A DNA stretch of 16,745 bases from Candidatus Moraniibacteriota bacterium (GCA_014729445.1 WJJX01000037.1:1-16745), one strand, 5' to 3'. Shown: positions 1 through 8,179, counted from the first letter of the stretch. Notes: a model not told the origin generated them from the sequence alone. Numbers and translations: made by a program.

Positions 1-27
1 ATATTGATTTTTTTAATGAAAATTTTC

Positions 28-56
28 AGATTATCCCCGCGTTGCAGGGATAATCT
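28..56. repeat. Perfect 10-bp hairpin upstream of eno
   Basis: AGATTATCCC (28-37) and GGGATAATCT (47-56) are perfect complements around a 9-nt loop. Neither strand has a U-tract right after the stem, so it is not a canonical intrinsic terminator. It may end the gene before the window without a U-tract, or sit in the untranslated region before eno. The orientation is unknown. Confidence 0.55.
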
Positions 57-149
57 AAAAGTAATCTGCCCTAAAGGTTGATACTGAAATCAGCTTTTAA
101 AATTTTATTAAATAAAGGGTTTCAAGAAAAAACTTAAGATGACTTTAGA

Positions 150-155
150 TATAAT
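150..155 (+). promoter_or_regulatory. Candidate -10 box for eno operon
   Basis: A perfect TATAAT lies 25 nt before the eno start codon, implying a leader of about 19 nt. No -35 hexamer is recognisable at 16-18 bp spacing (the region is A-rich). The assignment rests on the -10 match and on the similar placement of -10 boxes before other genes here. Confidence 0.4.
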
Positions 156-180
156 TTAAGATCAATATTAAATAAAAAAA

Positions 181-1434
181 ATGAAAATTAAAAAAATAGA
201 AAGTTATGAAATTTTGGATTCAAGAGGCAATCCCACTCTAAAAACAAAGGTTACAACCTCAAACGGCGTTGTCGCTAAAGCGGCTGTGCCGTCGGGGGCT
301 TCGACCGGAACTCATGAAGCTTTGGAACTAAGAGACAACGATTCCAATCGATATAACGGCAAAGGAGTTTTAAAGGCGGTTAAAAATGTCAATGAAACAA
401 TAGCTCCGGCCCTTCAGAAGGAAGATGTAAATGAACAAAAAAAGCTCGATCAAAGGATGCTTGAATTGGACGGAAGCGATAACAAAAAAAATCTGGGAGC
501 TAATGCCATTTTATCGGTCTCTTTGGCAGTCGCCAGGGCCGCCGCTTTGGAAAAAAAAGTTCCCTTATGGCGACATTTAAACGAAATCTCGAATTTAAAT
601 AAAGAACCCAAATTACCGACGCCGACCTGTAATGTCATTAACGGGGGGGCTCATGCCGACTGGGTGCTTGATTTCCAGGAATATATGCTGGTTCCAAACG
701 GTTTTGAAACTTTTAGAGAAAAAATCAGAGCGGTAAGCGAAACTTATCACGTGCTTAAAAAAAAGTTAAAAACAGCCGGTCATATCGTTTCGGTTGGGGA
801 CGAGGGAGGTTTTGCCCCCAAATTGGTCAGTAATGAAGAGGCCTTGAAATATTTGGTTAAAGCTATCGAAGAGGCCGGTTATCTGCCGGGCAGTCAAATC
901 TCCTTGGCAATGGATACAGCTTCAAGCGAATTTTTCAACAGAGAAATCCAAAAATACGAACTGAAAGTCGACAACGAATCTCTTAAAAGCCAGGAACTGG
1001 TTGATCTTTTCAAGCAACTTTCAAAGAAATATCCAATCATTTTAATCGAAGACGGAATGGCCGAGGACGACCTTCAAGGCTGGAAAAGGCTAAACAGGGA
1101 ATTAGGCGGAGAAATCAGTATTATGGGAGACGACTTTACAGTCACCGATAAAGCAAGATTAAAAAAAGCCGTCCAGGAAGACGCCTTAAATAGTATTTTG
1201 ATTAAAGTAAATCAAATTGGAACTTTAAGCGAAACCTTTGAGACAATCGAATTGGCTTATGAAAACAACTGCAAGGTTTCGGTTTCTCATAGAAGCGGGG
1301 AAACTTGTGATGACTTTATCGCTGATTTGGCTTTTGCGGTCGCTTCTGATTGGATAAAGTCAGGATCTCTGGCCAGAAGCGAACGGGTAGGCAAATATAA
1401 CAGATTAATCGAAATAGAAAGAGAAATAATCTAG
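181..1434 (+). CDS. eno: Enolase
   Basis: Enolase (phosphopyruvate hydratase) interconverts 2-phosphoglycerate and phosphoenolpyruvate in cytosolic glycolysis/gluconeogenesis. The 417 residues are close to the usual bacterial length (about 430). Visible hallmarks are the mobile loop SGAST (38-42), H158 in GGAHAD, E167, the general acid E208 in VGDEGG, metal ligands D245, E290 and D317, the catalytic base K342 in SILIKVNQIG, SHRSGET (369-375) and K393. All catalytic positions are intact. One oddity is the HADWVLDFQE stretch (158-167), where most enolases have HADNN. ATG 181 starts the conserved N-terminus directly; the leader is A-rich with no Shine-Dalgarno sequence. It is followed after 20 nt by gpmI, the preceding step of the same pathway, so the two are almost certainly co-transcribed. 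Confidence 0.97.
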   Translation: MKIKKIESYEILDSRGNPTLKTKVTTSNGVVAKAAVPSGASTGTHEALELRDNDSNRYNGKGVLKAVKNVNETIAPALQKEDVNEQKKLDQRMLELDGSDNKKNLGANAILSVSLAVARAAALEKKVPLWRHLNEISNLNKEPKLPTPTCNVINGGAHADWVLDFQEYMLVPNGFETFREKIRAVSETYHVLKKKLKTAGHIVSVGDEGGFAPKLVSNEEALKYLVKAIEEAGYLPGSQISLAMDTASSEFFNREIQKYELKVDNESLKSQELVDLFKQLSKKYPIILIEDGMAEDDLQGWKRLNRELGGEISIMGDDFTVTDKARLKKAVQEDALNSILIKVNQIGTLSETFETIELAYENNCKVSVSHRSGETCDDFIADLAFAVASDWIKSGSLARSERVGKYNRLIEIEREII

Positions 1435-1454
1435 AATTATTCTTTAAAAAAACA

Positions 1455-2984
1455 ATGTCTAAAAAATACATACCTTATGTGGTTATTATACTTGACGGCT
1501 TCGGAATTGCCCCCAAACACGACGGCAATGCGGTGGAACTTGCTAAAAAACCCGTTTACAATAGTTTAAAGAAAAAATTTGCTTATACGGAACTAAGAGC
1601 TCATGGTAAATATGTAGGTCTTGAAGACGATAAAACTTCGGGAAGCGAGGTGGGTCATATTAATATTGGAGCTGGAAGAATCGTGGAACAAGACGCTTTA
1701 ATTATCAATCAAGCGATCCGGGACGGATCTTTTTTCAAAAACGAGGCTTTTTTAGGGGCGATAGAACATGTTAAAAAAAACAAATCCTCCCTTCATCTAA
1801 TGGGCTTAATGTCCAACAACGACAGCCCTCATTCCAATTTCAGTCATTTTAAATCTTTAGTTAAACTGGCCAAGAAGAAAGATATAGAGAAATTATTCAT
1901 TCATTTATTTACCGATGGCAGAGATTCCGCTCCCAAAAGCGCTAAACAACATTTAAGAGAATGGGGCCAAGTTCTAAAGGAGTTCGATATAGGCAAGATT
2001 GCAAGCATCGGAGGCAGATTTTATGCCATGGATCGAACAAAAAACTGGGAAAGGTTAAAGATCGCTTACAATTGTCTGGTAAATTCAAAAGGGGATAAAG
2101 CAAACAACGCTTTTGAGGCGATCGATCAAGCCTATAGTAAAGTGAACTCCGACGAATATATTCCGCCGACGGTAATTTACGAAAAAAACAAACCCGTAGC
2201 TAATATAAAAGACAATGACGCGGTAATTTTTTTCAATCTCCGATCGGACAGGGCCCGTCAGTTTACTAAACTCTTTGTTTTGAAAAATCCTCAGGAATTT
2301 GTTAGACCGAAGCCCTTTTTAAAAAATCTGTTCTTTGTAACTCTGACCGGATTCGGACCCAAGATAAATGTTGAAACCGCTTTTAATGGAGAGATTATTC
2401 CCAAAACTCTTCCCCGCCTAGTTAACAAGAAGCAGCTTTATATAACTGAAACGGAAAAATTTTCTCACGTAACCTACTTTTTGAACGGAAAATGTCCGCA
2501 TCCTGTTAATTCGGAATCAAGGATTATGATCCCTTCACCCAAGACAGAAAATTATGCCGAAACTCCTCATATGTCGGCCTCGATAATCACCGACGTGGTG
2601 GTTCGTTATATCCAGGAGGAGAGTTATGAATTTATCTTTATTAATTTCGCGAATCCGGATATGCTTGGTCATACCGGAAATATCAAGGCCGCTGTCGAGG
2701 GGATTTCCTTTTTGGATAAATGCCTGGGAAAAATCTATAAACGCGTTTGCCAAAAAGGCGGTATATTGTTTATTTGTTCCGATCATGGAAATGCCGATGA
2801 AATGAGCGATAGGCTAACCGGAGAAAAAATAACTTATCATACTAAAAACAAGGTGCCCTTGATTGTGAGCTCAAAGAGGATTAAAGAATTGGAAGCCGGG
2901 GGCTGTCTGGCCAACTTAGCGCCGACCATTTTGAAAACTCTAGATCAGCCGATTCCTCAAATAATGGACAAGCCTTTATACTGA
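1455..2984 (+). CDS. gpmI: 2,3-bisphosphoglycerate-independent phosphoglycerate mutase
   Basis: Mn-dependent phosphoglycerate mutase of the alkaline phosphatase superfamily, interconverting 3- and 2-phosphoglycerate. The 509 residues match the family. Visible: metal ligand D14 in ILDGFG; the phosphoserine motif SEVGH with nucleophile S64; H126; R156-D157 in TDGRD; R188 and R194 in GGRFYAMDR; R263 and R266 in RSDRARQ; K335 in TEKFSH; D402 and H406 in PDMLGH; D443-H444 in SDHGNADEM; H462 in the YHTKN motif. The residue before S64 is Gly where most members have Asn (NSEVGH). The stop is TGA, followed by the PfkB gene after 25 nt. Together with eno this encodes two consecutive glycolytic steps. 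Confidence 0.97.
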   Translation: MSKKYIPYVVIILDGFGIAPKHDGNAVELAKKPVYNSLKKKFAYTELRAHGKYVGLEDDKTSGSEVGHINIGAGRIVEQDALIINQAIRDGSFFKNEAFLGAIEHVKKNKSSLHLMGLMSNNDSPHSNFSHFKSLVKLAKKKDIEKLFIHLFTDGRDSAPKSAKQHLREWGQVLKEFDIGKIASIGGRFYAMDRTKNWERLKIAYNCLVNSKGDKANNAFEAIDQAYSKVNSDEYIPPTVIYEKNKPVANIKDNDAVIFFNLRSDRARQFTKLFVLKNPQEFVRPKPFLKNLFFVTLTGFGPKINVETAFNGEIIPKTLPRLVNKKQLYITETEKFSHVTYFLNGKCPHPVNSESRIMIPSPKTENYAETPHMSASIITDVVVRYIQEESYEFIFINFANPDMLGHTGNIKAAVEGISFLDKCLGKIYKRVCQKGGILFICSDHGNADEMSDRLTGEKITYHTKNKVPLIVSSKRIKELEAGGCLANLAPTILKTLDQPIPQIMDKPLY

Positions 2985-3009
2985 ATAATGAATTAAATTA
3001 ATTAAAATA

Positions 3010-3999
3010 ATGATAAAAACAATGAAACCAATAATTACTACTATCGGATCTGCTACCAGAGATATTTTTTTAATGCCCCAAAAAAACACAGTTGAATATT
3101 TTAAGGATAAGGATAATATCTTAAGCCAGGAAAAAATCTGTTTTGAATTGGGCGCCAAACTGGAGGCGGACTACTTGAGCTCCCATGTTGGGGGAACGGC
3201 CGTAAACGTTTCGATTGGCTTAAGTCGTTTAGGTATAAAATCCCAGATTTTTTCCACAGTCGGTAATGATTCAGCCGGTAAAGCGGTTATTGAAAAGCTT
3301 CAAGATGAAAAAGTGGAAACAAATTTATTATATATTTCCAACAACGATACCGACCGCTCTTTGATAATTATCCATCCCAAAACCAATGATCGTACCATCT
3401 TTGTCAATAAGATCGCCAGAAAAGGAACAAATATTGATTATAGTAAAATTAATTCCAAATGTATTTATCTTTCTTCAATAAAGTATGACTGGCAGAACAA
3501 TTTTAAAAAAATCATAAAATTAATTCAACAAAAAAAAATAAGATGTTTTTTTACCCCCGGTATTCTGCAGGTTAAAGCCGGGCTGTCGAAACTGCGGAAT
3601 CTATTGAAGTTGACCGAAATTATGTTTTTAAATTACGACGAAGCTATAGAAATCACTAGAAGCCAAAAAAAAGAACTTAAATTCGATAAACTGAAAAATA
3701 CGAAAATTATCGCCGAAAAAATCAAAAATAAAGGGCCGAAGATTGTGGTTATAACAGACGGCGCCAACGGAGTTTATCTTTATAGGAATAAAATTAAATA
3801 TTATCCGGTCAAAAAATCTCCTATAATCGATGTAACCGGAGCGGGCGACGCTTTTGCCAGCGGATTTATGGCCACTTATTTAAAAAAAGATTCGCTGGAT
3901 AAAGCCGTTAAAAACGGAATTAAGAATTCAAAATCAGTGATCAAAAACATAGGCACCACTTATGGTTTGCTAGAAAAAAGACAATTAACTATACTTTAA
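3010..3999 (+). CDS. PfkB/ribokinase-family carbohydrate or nucleoside kinase
   Basis: A 329-residue kinase of the PfkB (ribokinase) superfamily, which phosphorylates sugars or nucleosides with ATP in the cytosol. The N-terminal strand ITTIGSATRDIF is followed by the first signature GGTAVN (61-66), an NxxE-type motif NYDE (208-211), the strand VVITDG, and the second signature DVTGAGDAF (274-282) with catalytic base D280. The substrate cannot be read from the sequence; ribokinase, fructokinase, 6-phosphofructokinase-like and nucleoside kinase activities all occur in the family. Its place directly behind eno and gpmI favours a carbon-metabolism role, but that is context only. A second in-frame ATG four codons in (3022) begins nearer to the conserved strand and could be the true start. 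No Shine-Dalgarno sequence precedes either. Confidence 0.85.
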   Translation: MIKTMKPIITTIGSATRDIFLMPQKNTVEYFKDKDNILSQEKICFELGAKLEADYLSSHVGGTAVNVSIGLSRLGIKSQIFSTVGNDSAGKAVIEKLQDEKVETNLLYISNNDTDRSLIIIHPKTNDRTIFVNKIARKGTNIDYSKINSKCIYLSSIKYDWQNNFKKIIKLIQQKKIRCFFTPGILQVKAGLSKLRNLLKLTEIMFLNYDEAIEITRSQKKELKFDKLKNTKIIAEKIKNKGPKIVVITDGANGVYLYRNKIKYYPVKKSPIIDVTGAGDAFASGFMATYLKKDSLDKAVKNGIKNSKSVIKNIGTTYGLLEKRQLTIL

Positions 4000-4040
4000 A
4001 TAGGGCTTGTCGATATTTTAAATTCTATAATCATAAATCG

Positions 4041-4178
4041 ATGTTTTTTTTTAAGATTCTTGTTTTTTTGGTTAGTTTAATCATTTTTACTTACGGCGCT
4101 CTAACCACCAAGGTGGTTCACGGCCTGTTGGGCTTTTTAGCCTTTTTGTCTTCTTTAATCTGGCTTTTGATTCCTTAA
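4041..4178 (+). CDS. Possible 45-residue two-helix membrane peptide
   Basis: An ATG-to-TAA frame of 45 codons between the PfkB gene and leuS. The product is hydrophobic throughout: a first membrane-spanning stretch at about residues 4-17, a short polar turn with TTK at 22-24, and a second at about 29-44 ending in WLLIP. A TATAAT lies at 4026-4031, ten nt before the ATG, with no good -35. The two helices, the polar turn and a final Pro look like a small integral membrane protein. However, T-rich DNA encodes Phe and Leu by default, and the same bases contain two hairpins, one terminator-like. Function unknown. Confidence 0.4.
   Translation: MFFFKILVFLVSLIIFTYGALTTKVVHGLLGFLAFLSSLIWLLIP
4103..4147 (+). 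terminator. Terminator-like tandem hairpins behind the glycolysis operon
   Basis: AACCACC (4103-4109) pairs perfectly with GGTGGTT (4112-4118). Then GGCT-TTTT-AGCC (4131-4142) is followed by TTTTTG. The second is a short stem with a U-tract, as in an intrinsic terminator, about 130 nt after the PfkB stop. The stem is only 4-5 bp, and the segment overlaps the possible small membrane ORF, so one of the two readings may be wrong. Confidence 0.35.
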
Positions 4179-4201
4179 AATCGCAGGCTGAAAAAACCGA
4201 A

Positions 4202-4251
4202 AAATCCGGCATACTGCCTTTGCAGCATGGAGGGCTTGCCAAGCCGGATTT
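4202..4251. repeat. Structured inverted repeat upstream of leuS
   Basis: AAATCCGGC (4202-4210) and GCCGGATTT (4243-4251) form a perfect 9-bp outer stem. Inside lies CTGC-CTTT-GCAG (4214-4225), and TGG/CCA (4228-4230/4239-4241) can form another arm, giving a three-way-junction shape. Alternative stems GGCTT/AAGCC (4233-4245) and GCCAA/TTGGC (4238-4254) compete with the outer stem. On the minus strand the outer stem runs into TTTTTCGGTTTTTT, resembling a terminator, although no minus-strand gene is seen before it. Confidence 0.5.
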
Positions 4252-4299
4252 GGCGAAATTAATTTAAAAAACTGGCGTTATTTTAAAAAAAATATTATA

Positions 4300-4305
4300 T
4301 ATAAT
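4300..4305 (+). promoter_or_regulatory. Candidate -10 box for leuS
   Basis: A perfect TATAAT lies 27 nt before the leuS ATG, implying a leader of about 21 nt. The expected -35 region has no good match. The structured element at 4202-4251 lies upstream of this box, so it would not be in a leuS transcript made from here. Confidence 0.4.
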
Positions 4306-4332
4306 TTTAAGCTGCAATTTAAATTTTAAAAA

Positions 4333-6795
4333 ATGTACGATCATCAAAAAATTGAACAAAAATGGCAAAAATATTGGCAGAAAGAAAAACTTTATTCCCC
4401 TGATTTGGATAAGTCAGAAAACCCCTATTATAATTTAATGATGTTTCCTTATCCTTCGGCCGAAGGTTTACATATAGGCAATATGTATGCTTTCACTCAT
4501 TCGGATTGCTGGGGCAGGTATATGCGGCTAAAGGGGTATGAGGTGTTTGAACCTATCGGATTAGACGGTTTTGGAATTCACAGCGAAAATTTTGCAATGA
4601 AAATCAAAGAACATATTCGGGATGTATCCAAAAGAACCGAAAAAAGATTCTATAATCAGCTGCATATGATCGGCAATCAATACGATTGGCAAAGAACCGT
4701 TGAGACCTATAAACCGAATTATTATAAATGGACGCAGTGGCTGTTTTTAAAAATGTATCAAAAAGGCCTGGCCTATCGAAAGGAATCGCCGGTCAACTGG
4801 TGTCCCGATTGTAAAACCGTTCTTTCGGATGAACAGGTTATTTCAGGTCAATGCGAAAGATGCGACAGTCCAGTTGAAAAAAAGATGATGAAACAATGGT
4901 TTTTTAAGATTACTGATTATGCGGAACGGCTATTAAAAAATTTAAAGGAGAAAGATCCCAATAAAAAGATGGACTGGAGCGAGGATGTAAAAATGGGCCA
5001 AATAAATTGGATTGGTAAAACTGAAGGAATAGAAATCGCTTACCAGATCAAAGATTCCAAGGAAAAAATCACCTGTTTTACCTCTTATCCGGAAACCAAT
5101 TATGGAGCGACTTTTGTTGTTCTCTCCCCGGAGCATCCAAAAGCTTTAAAAATAGTTGCAGATCGATATAAAGATAAGGTGAAAGCCTATATTCAAAAAG
5201 CCAGGGAAAAATCAGATCTAGAAAGAATTGCTCACGGCAGAAAAAAAACCGGTGTCTTTACGGGCAGATATTGCATTAACGTTTTAACTGGCTACGAGAT
5301 GCCAATTTATATAGCCGATTTTGTTCTGGCCGATGTGGGGACCGGAGCCGTAGTTGGAGTTCCGGGTCATGACTTGAGAGATTATCAGTTTGCTCAAAAA
5401 TTCGATTTGGAAATTAAGAGAGTCATGAAAACTTATAGCGGCGACAAATCCGAGATTAATGAGGAAAAAAAAGTTAACCACCAAGGCATTATGATAAATT
5501 CGGACTTTCTTAACGGCCTGGATTACAAGCAAGCCAGAAAAAAGATGATCGAATATGGAATAAAAAAAGGTTGGGCTAAAAAAAGGGTCAATTACAAACT
5601 CAGGGATTGGTGTGTTTCCAGACAAAGATACTGGGGTCCCCCCATCCCAATGATCAAATGTGATAAATGCGGCTGGGTTCCGGTGCCTGAGAAGGATTTA
5701 CCGGTGGAATTACCCGACTTGGATGATTTTCATCCGGACGGAACCGGCAAAGGACCTTTAAATAAGGTCAAGCAATTTGTAAATACCACTTGCCCTAATT
5801 GTCAAGAGCCGGCTAAAAGAGAAACCGACGTGAGCGATCCTTTTGTCGATTCAAGTTGGTATTTTTTCAGATATTTAAACACCGAAGACGATAAAAAAGC
5901 TTTAAACAAAAAAAGGATCAAAAAATGGATGCCGGTTGATATGTATATCGGCGGCAAGGAACATACGGTGCTTCACCTGCTTTATTCCAGATTTATCACA
6001 ATGGTGCTTTATGATTTCGGTTATTGTGACTTTGAGGAGCCTTTCTTGAGATTCTTTGGCCATGGATTAGTGATCAAAGACGGCGCAAAAATGAGTAAAT
6101 CAAAAGGGAATGTTGTTAACCCGGATGAATATATTGAAAGATTTGGCGCCGATAGCGTCAGGCTGTATCTGATGTTTCTTGGAGATGTAAGCCAGGGAGG
6201 GGATTGGAAAGATTCGGGAATGGCCGGGATGTTTAAGTTTGTTAAAAAGATTTATAGATTATATCGCGATTTTGAAAAAGAAAAGCCTAATTATGGATTT
6301 AATCAAAAAGAGCTTAATCGATTAAACATTGCCATCTTCCACAAAACAGTTCAAAAAGTTACCCGCGATCTAGACAGGTTAAGCTTTAATACTTCGATAG
6401 CCAAAATCATGGAATTTTTCAATTGGTATGTGCAAAATGAAAAAAAATTAACCAAAAAGGAAAAATTTTTAATGTTTGGAGGAATAGCCATTATGATCGC
6501 GCCCTTTGCTCCCCATCTGGGCGAAGAATTTTGGTCCATGCTAAATCATGAAAGTTCGGTGTTTAAACAAAAATGGCCCAAATTTAACCGCTCTTTAATT
6601 AAAGAAAAAAGTTTTGAATTAGTGATTCAGATAAACGGTAAATTGAAAGCCCGAACCAAGGCTGCTTGTGATATTTCAAGGCAAGAGGCCGTCGAATTAG
6701 CTAAAAATCAGGAAAAAATTCGAAAAATATTAGATAAGCAAGAAATTAAAAAGGTGATTTTTATTCCGAAGAAGTTAGTTAATTTTGTTGTTTAA
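4333..6795 (+). CDS. leuS: Leucyl-tRNA synthetase
   Basis: Class I synthetase charging tRNA-Leu in the cytosol; 820 residues, bacterial-type length. Order: Rossmann domain with class I signature HIGN (47-50); first zinc site C157, C160, C174, C177; CP1 editing domain at about 225-415 with GTGAVVGVPGHDLRD (336-350; editing acids D347 and D350); return to the catalytic core at CVSRQRYWG (427-435); second Cys pairs C443/C446 and C487/C490; KMSKS (586-590); then a helical anticodon-binding domain and a short C-terminal domain. In the editing pocket the usual TTRPDT reads TSYPET (250-255): the Thr equivalents are kept but Arg is replaced by Tyr. ATG 4333 opens with the family-typical YDHQKIEQKWQKYW. 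It stands alone, about 330 nt after the glycolysis block. Confidence 0.97.
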   Translation: MYDHQKIEQKWQKYWQKEKLYSPDLDKSENPYYNLMMFPYPSAEGLHIGNMYAFTHSDCWGRYMRLKGYEVFEPIGLDGFGIHSENFAMKIKEHIRDVSKRTEKRFYNQLHMIGNQYDWQRTVETYKPNYYKWTQWLFLKMYQKGLAYRKESPVNWCPDCKTVLSDEQVISGQCERCDSPVEKKMMKQWFFKITDYAERLLKNLKEKDPNKKMDWSEDVKMGQINWIGKTEGIEIAYQIKDSKEKITCFTSYPETNYGATFVVLSPEHPKALKIVADRYKDKVKAYIQKAREKSDLERIAHGRKKTGVFTGRYCINVLTGYEMPIYIADFVLADVGTGAVVGVPGHDLRDYQFAQKFDLEIKRVMKTYSGDKSEINEEKKVNHQGIMINSDFLNGLDYKQARKKMIEYGIKKGWAKKRVNYKLRDWCVSRQRYWGPPIPMIKCDKCGWVPVPEKDLPVELPDLDDFHPDGTGKGPLNKVKQFVNTTCPNCQEPAKRETDVSDPFVDSSWYFFRYLNTEDDKKALNKKRIKKWMPVDMYIGGKEHTVLHLLYSRFITMVLYDFGYCDFEEPFLRFFGHGLVIKDGAKMSKSKGNVVNPDEYIERFGADSVRLYLMFLGDVSQGGDWKDSGMAGMFKFVKKIYRLYRDFEKEKPNYGFNQKELNRLNIAIFHKTVQKVTRDLDRLSFNTSIAKIMEFFNWYVQNEKKLTKKEKFLMFGGIAIMIAPFAPHLGEEFWSMLNHESSVFKQKWPKFNRSLIKEKSFELVIQINGKLKARTKAACDISRQEAVELAKNQEKIRKILDKQEIKKVIFIPKKLVNFVV

Positions 6796-6881
6796 AGTTT
6801 GGACGCCGAATTTGCGGTGATTAGTGCTAAAGGAAAAATTAAGATAAAATAAAATTATAAAAATTTGAGTCATTCGAATCA

Positions 6882-8138
6882 ATGAAGAAGTTGTTAAAAT
6901 TCATTGCTATATTTCTGATTATTTTTGGACTGGTTTTTGTAATCGAGAAATATCAGCAGATAAAAATCCAGGAACAACAAGGTTCAAACCAATCAGTTGG
7001 CACCGACGGCTTTAGTTCTAACACAGATAAGGGCGGCGGAGAAGAGAAGGCGGATTATCAGGAAAAACTTAAAAAAATAAGTGTAGAGGAACAGGAAGTA
7101 CCCCTTCCCAAAGGGATCAAAAGAGTTAAATTTGAATGGGAGTACAAAGGTCAAAATTATGTTCTCGAGGATGTTCTATATGATAATATTTACAGTTTTT
7201 ATCAAAATCAGCCTAAGGTTTTTCAGTATACCGGGAGTTTGCCCCAAAATTGGGAAAATGAATATTATGGCATTTTTTTAAAGTCAGCTCATAATGATGA
7301 CTCAATCGAGGATTTAGCCGTTCAGTTGGAGACTTTAGCCCAAAAAAACAATTTAAACGAAAATGAAACAGTGGAAATGGTAGTGGCTTTTGTTCAGGAT
7401 ATTCCTTATGATAACGATAAAGCCGACGGAATTCTGGAGGGCTTAACTGATATAAAGCCGCGTTATCCCTATGAAGTTCTTTATGAAAATCTGGGGGTTT
7501 GTTCCGGCAAGAGCTTTTTATTGGTGGCAATTTTGCGGCAATTGGAATTCGGAGCGGCCCTTCTGGAATATAGCGAGCAGAATCATATGGCGGTTGGTAT
7601 TCAATGTCCAAAGGAATATTCGATTGATAAAGCTTCCGGTTATTGTTATACCGAGACCACTACTTTTGGTCATAAAATCGGTATTATTCCGCAAATTAAT
7701 TTGGATGAAAATTCGGCGGTTGTCGAAAAAGAGAAAGATTATATCGACAGCGAGACAGAAATTATCGATGATAATATCGTTAAACCGGATAAAGCCAGAA
7801 TATTTCAACAAACCAAAGGCAAGGAATATACTGGAGTCATTGAAACCTTTAAGAAATACGAAGAACAGGAAATGCTGGAAAACGAGATTAATGAATTAAA
7901 AGTAGAACTTAAAAACACCAAAGAAGAGCTTGATAGGATGAGAAATCAAATCGATGAGTTAAATCAAAGATTAAGCGAATATGAAGAAAACAACGAGACA
8001 AAAAAATATAATAAACTGGTTCCGCAATATAATGAATTGTTAAATGAATTAAAAGCAAAAGTGGATCAATATAACGGACTGGTTTCCAATTATAATCAGA
8101 AAGTAGAAGAGTACAACAATTTGAGAAAAGAATTTTAA
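6882..8138 (+). CDS. Membrane-anchored transglutaminase-like protein with C-terminal coiled coil
   Basis: A 418-residue protein. Residues 1-22 form a signal anchor (KK, then a hydrophobic helix), followed by a Gln/Ser/Gly/Glu-rich linker to about 60. Residues 80-270 carry a transglutaminase/cysteine-protease-fold domain with the triad order Cys-His-acid: C207 in NLGVCSGKSFLL, H235 in NHMAVGI, and E258 in YTETT followed by HKIGIIP. That order and spacing match the transglutaminase-like core family. Residues about 325-418 are a heptad-like Glu/Lys/Leu/Asn-rich coiled coil whose last third is rich in Tyr-Asn pairs. It is probably extracytoplasmic, anchored at the membrane, with the coiled coil for oligomerisation or partner contact. 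Protein crosslinking, proteolysis or amidase activity are all possible; the substrate is unknown. Nothing in the neighbours (leuS, tRNA-Phe) indicates a pathway. Confidence 0.8.
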   Translation: MKKLLKFIAIFLIIFGLVFVIEKYQQIKIQEQQGSNQSVGTDGFSSNTDKGGGEEKADYQEKLKKISVEEQEVPLPKGIKRVKFEWEYKGQNYVLEDVLYDNIYSFYQNQPKVFQYTGSLPQNWENEYYGIFLKSAHNDDSIEDLAVQLETLAQKNNLNENETVEMVVAFVQDIPYDNDKADGILEGLTDIKPRYPYEVLYENLGVCSGKSFLLVAILRQLEFGAALLEYSEQNHMAVGIQCPKEYSIDKASGYCYTETTTFGHKIGIIPQINLDENSAVVEKEKDYIDSETEIIDDNIVKPDKARIFQQTKGKEYTGVIETFKKYEEQEMLENEINELKVELKNTKEELDRMRNQIDELNQRLSEYEENNETKKYNKLVPQYNELLNELKAKVDQYNGLVSNYNQKVEEYNNLRKEF

Positions 8139-8179
8139 TCAAACAAACTTTCAAACTTTTTTTGAATTTCAATTTAATG

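Noticed and set aside
4202..4254. Integron attC site or MITE
   Set aside because: No GTTRRRY/RYYYAAC core sites, no flanking target duplication and no integrase or transposase. Copy number cannot be tested in this window.
4179..4332. T-box leader for leuS
   Set aside because: The spacer has hairpins but no T-box core (GGGTGG-type sequence) and no Specifier-loop architecture, and the likely leuS -10 box lies downstream of the structure.
5284..5625. Antisense open frame of 113 codons within leuS
   Set aside because: It lies entirely opposite a well-conserved synthetase, its product has no recognisable motif, and the leuS frame explains the composition.
7213..7899. Overlapping frames on both strands within the transglutaminase-like gene
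   Set aside because: Their translations are low in sense and match no family, while the main frame carries the Cys-His-Glu domain and the coiled coil.
8150..8166. Terminator between the transglutaminase-like gene and tRNA-Phe (TTCAAA/TTTGAA)
   Set aside because: The stem is only 6 bp and mainly A-T; pairing of this kind is expected by chance in such AT-rich DNA.
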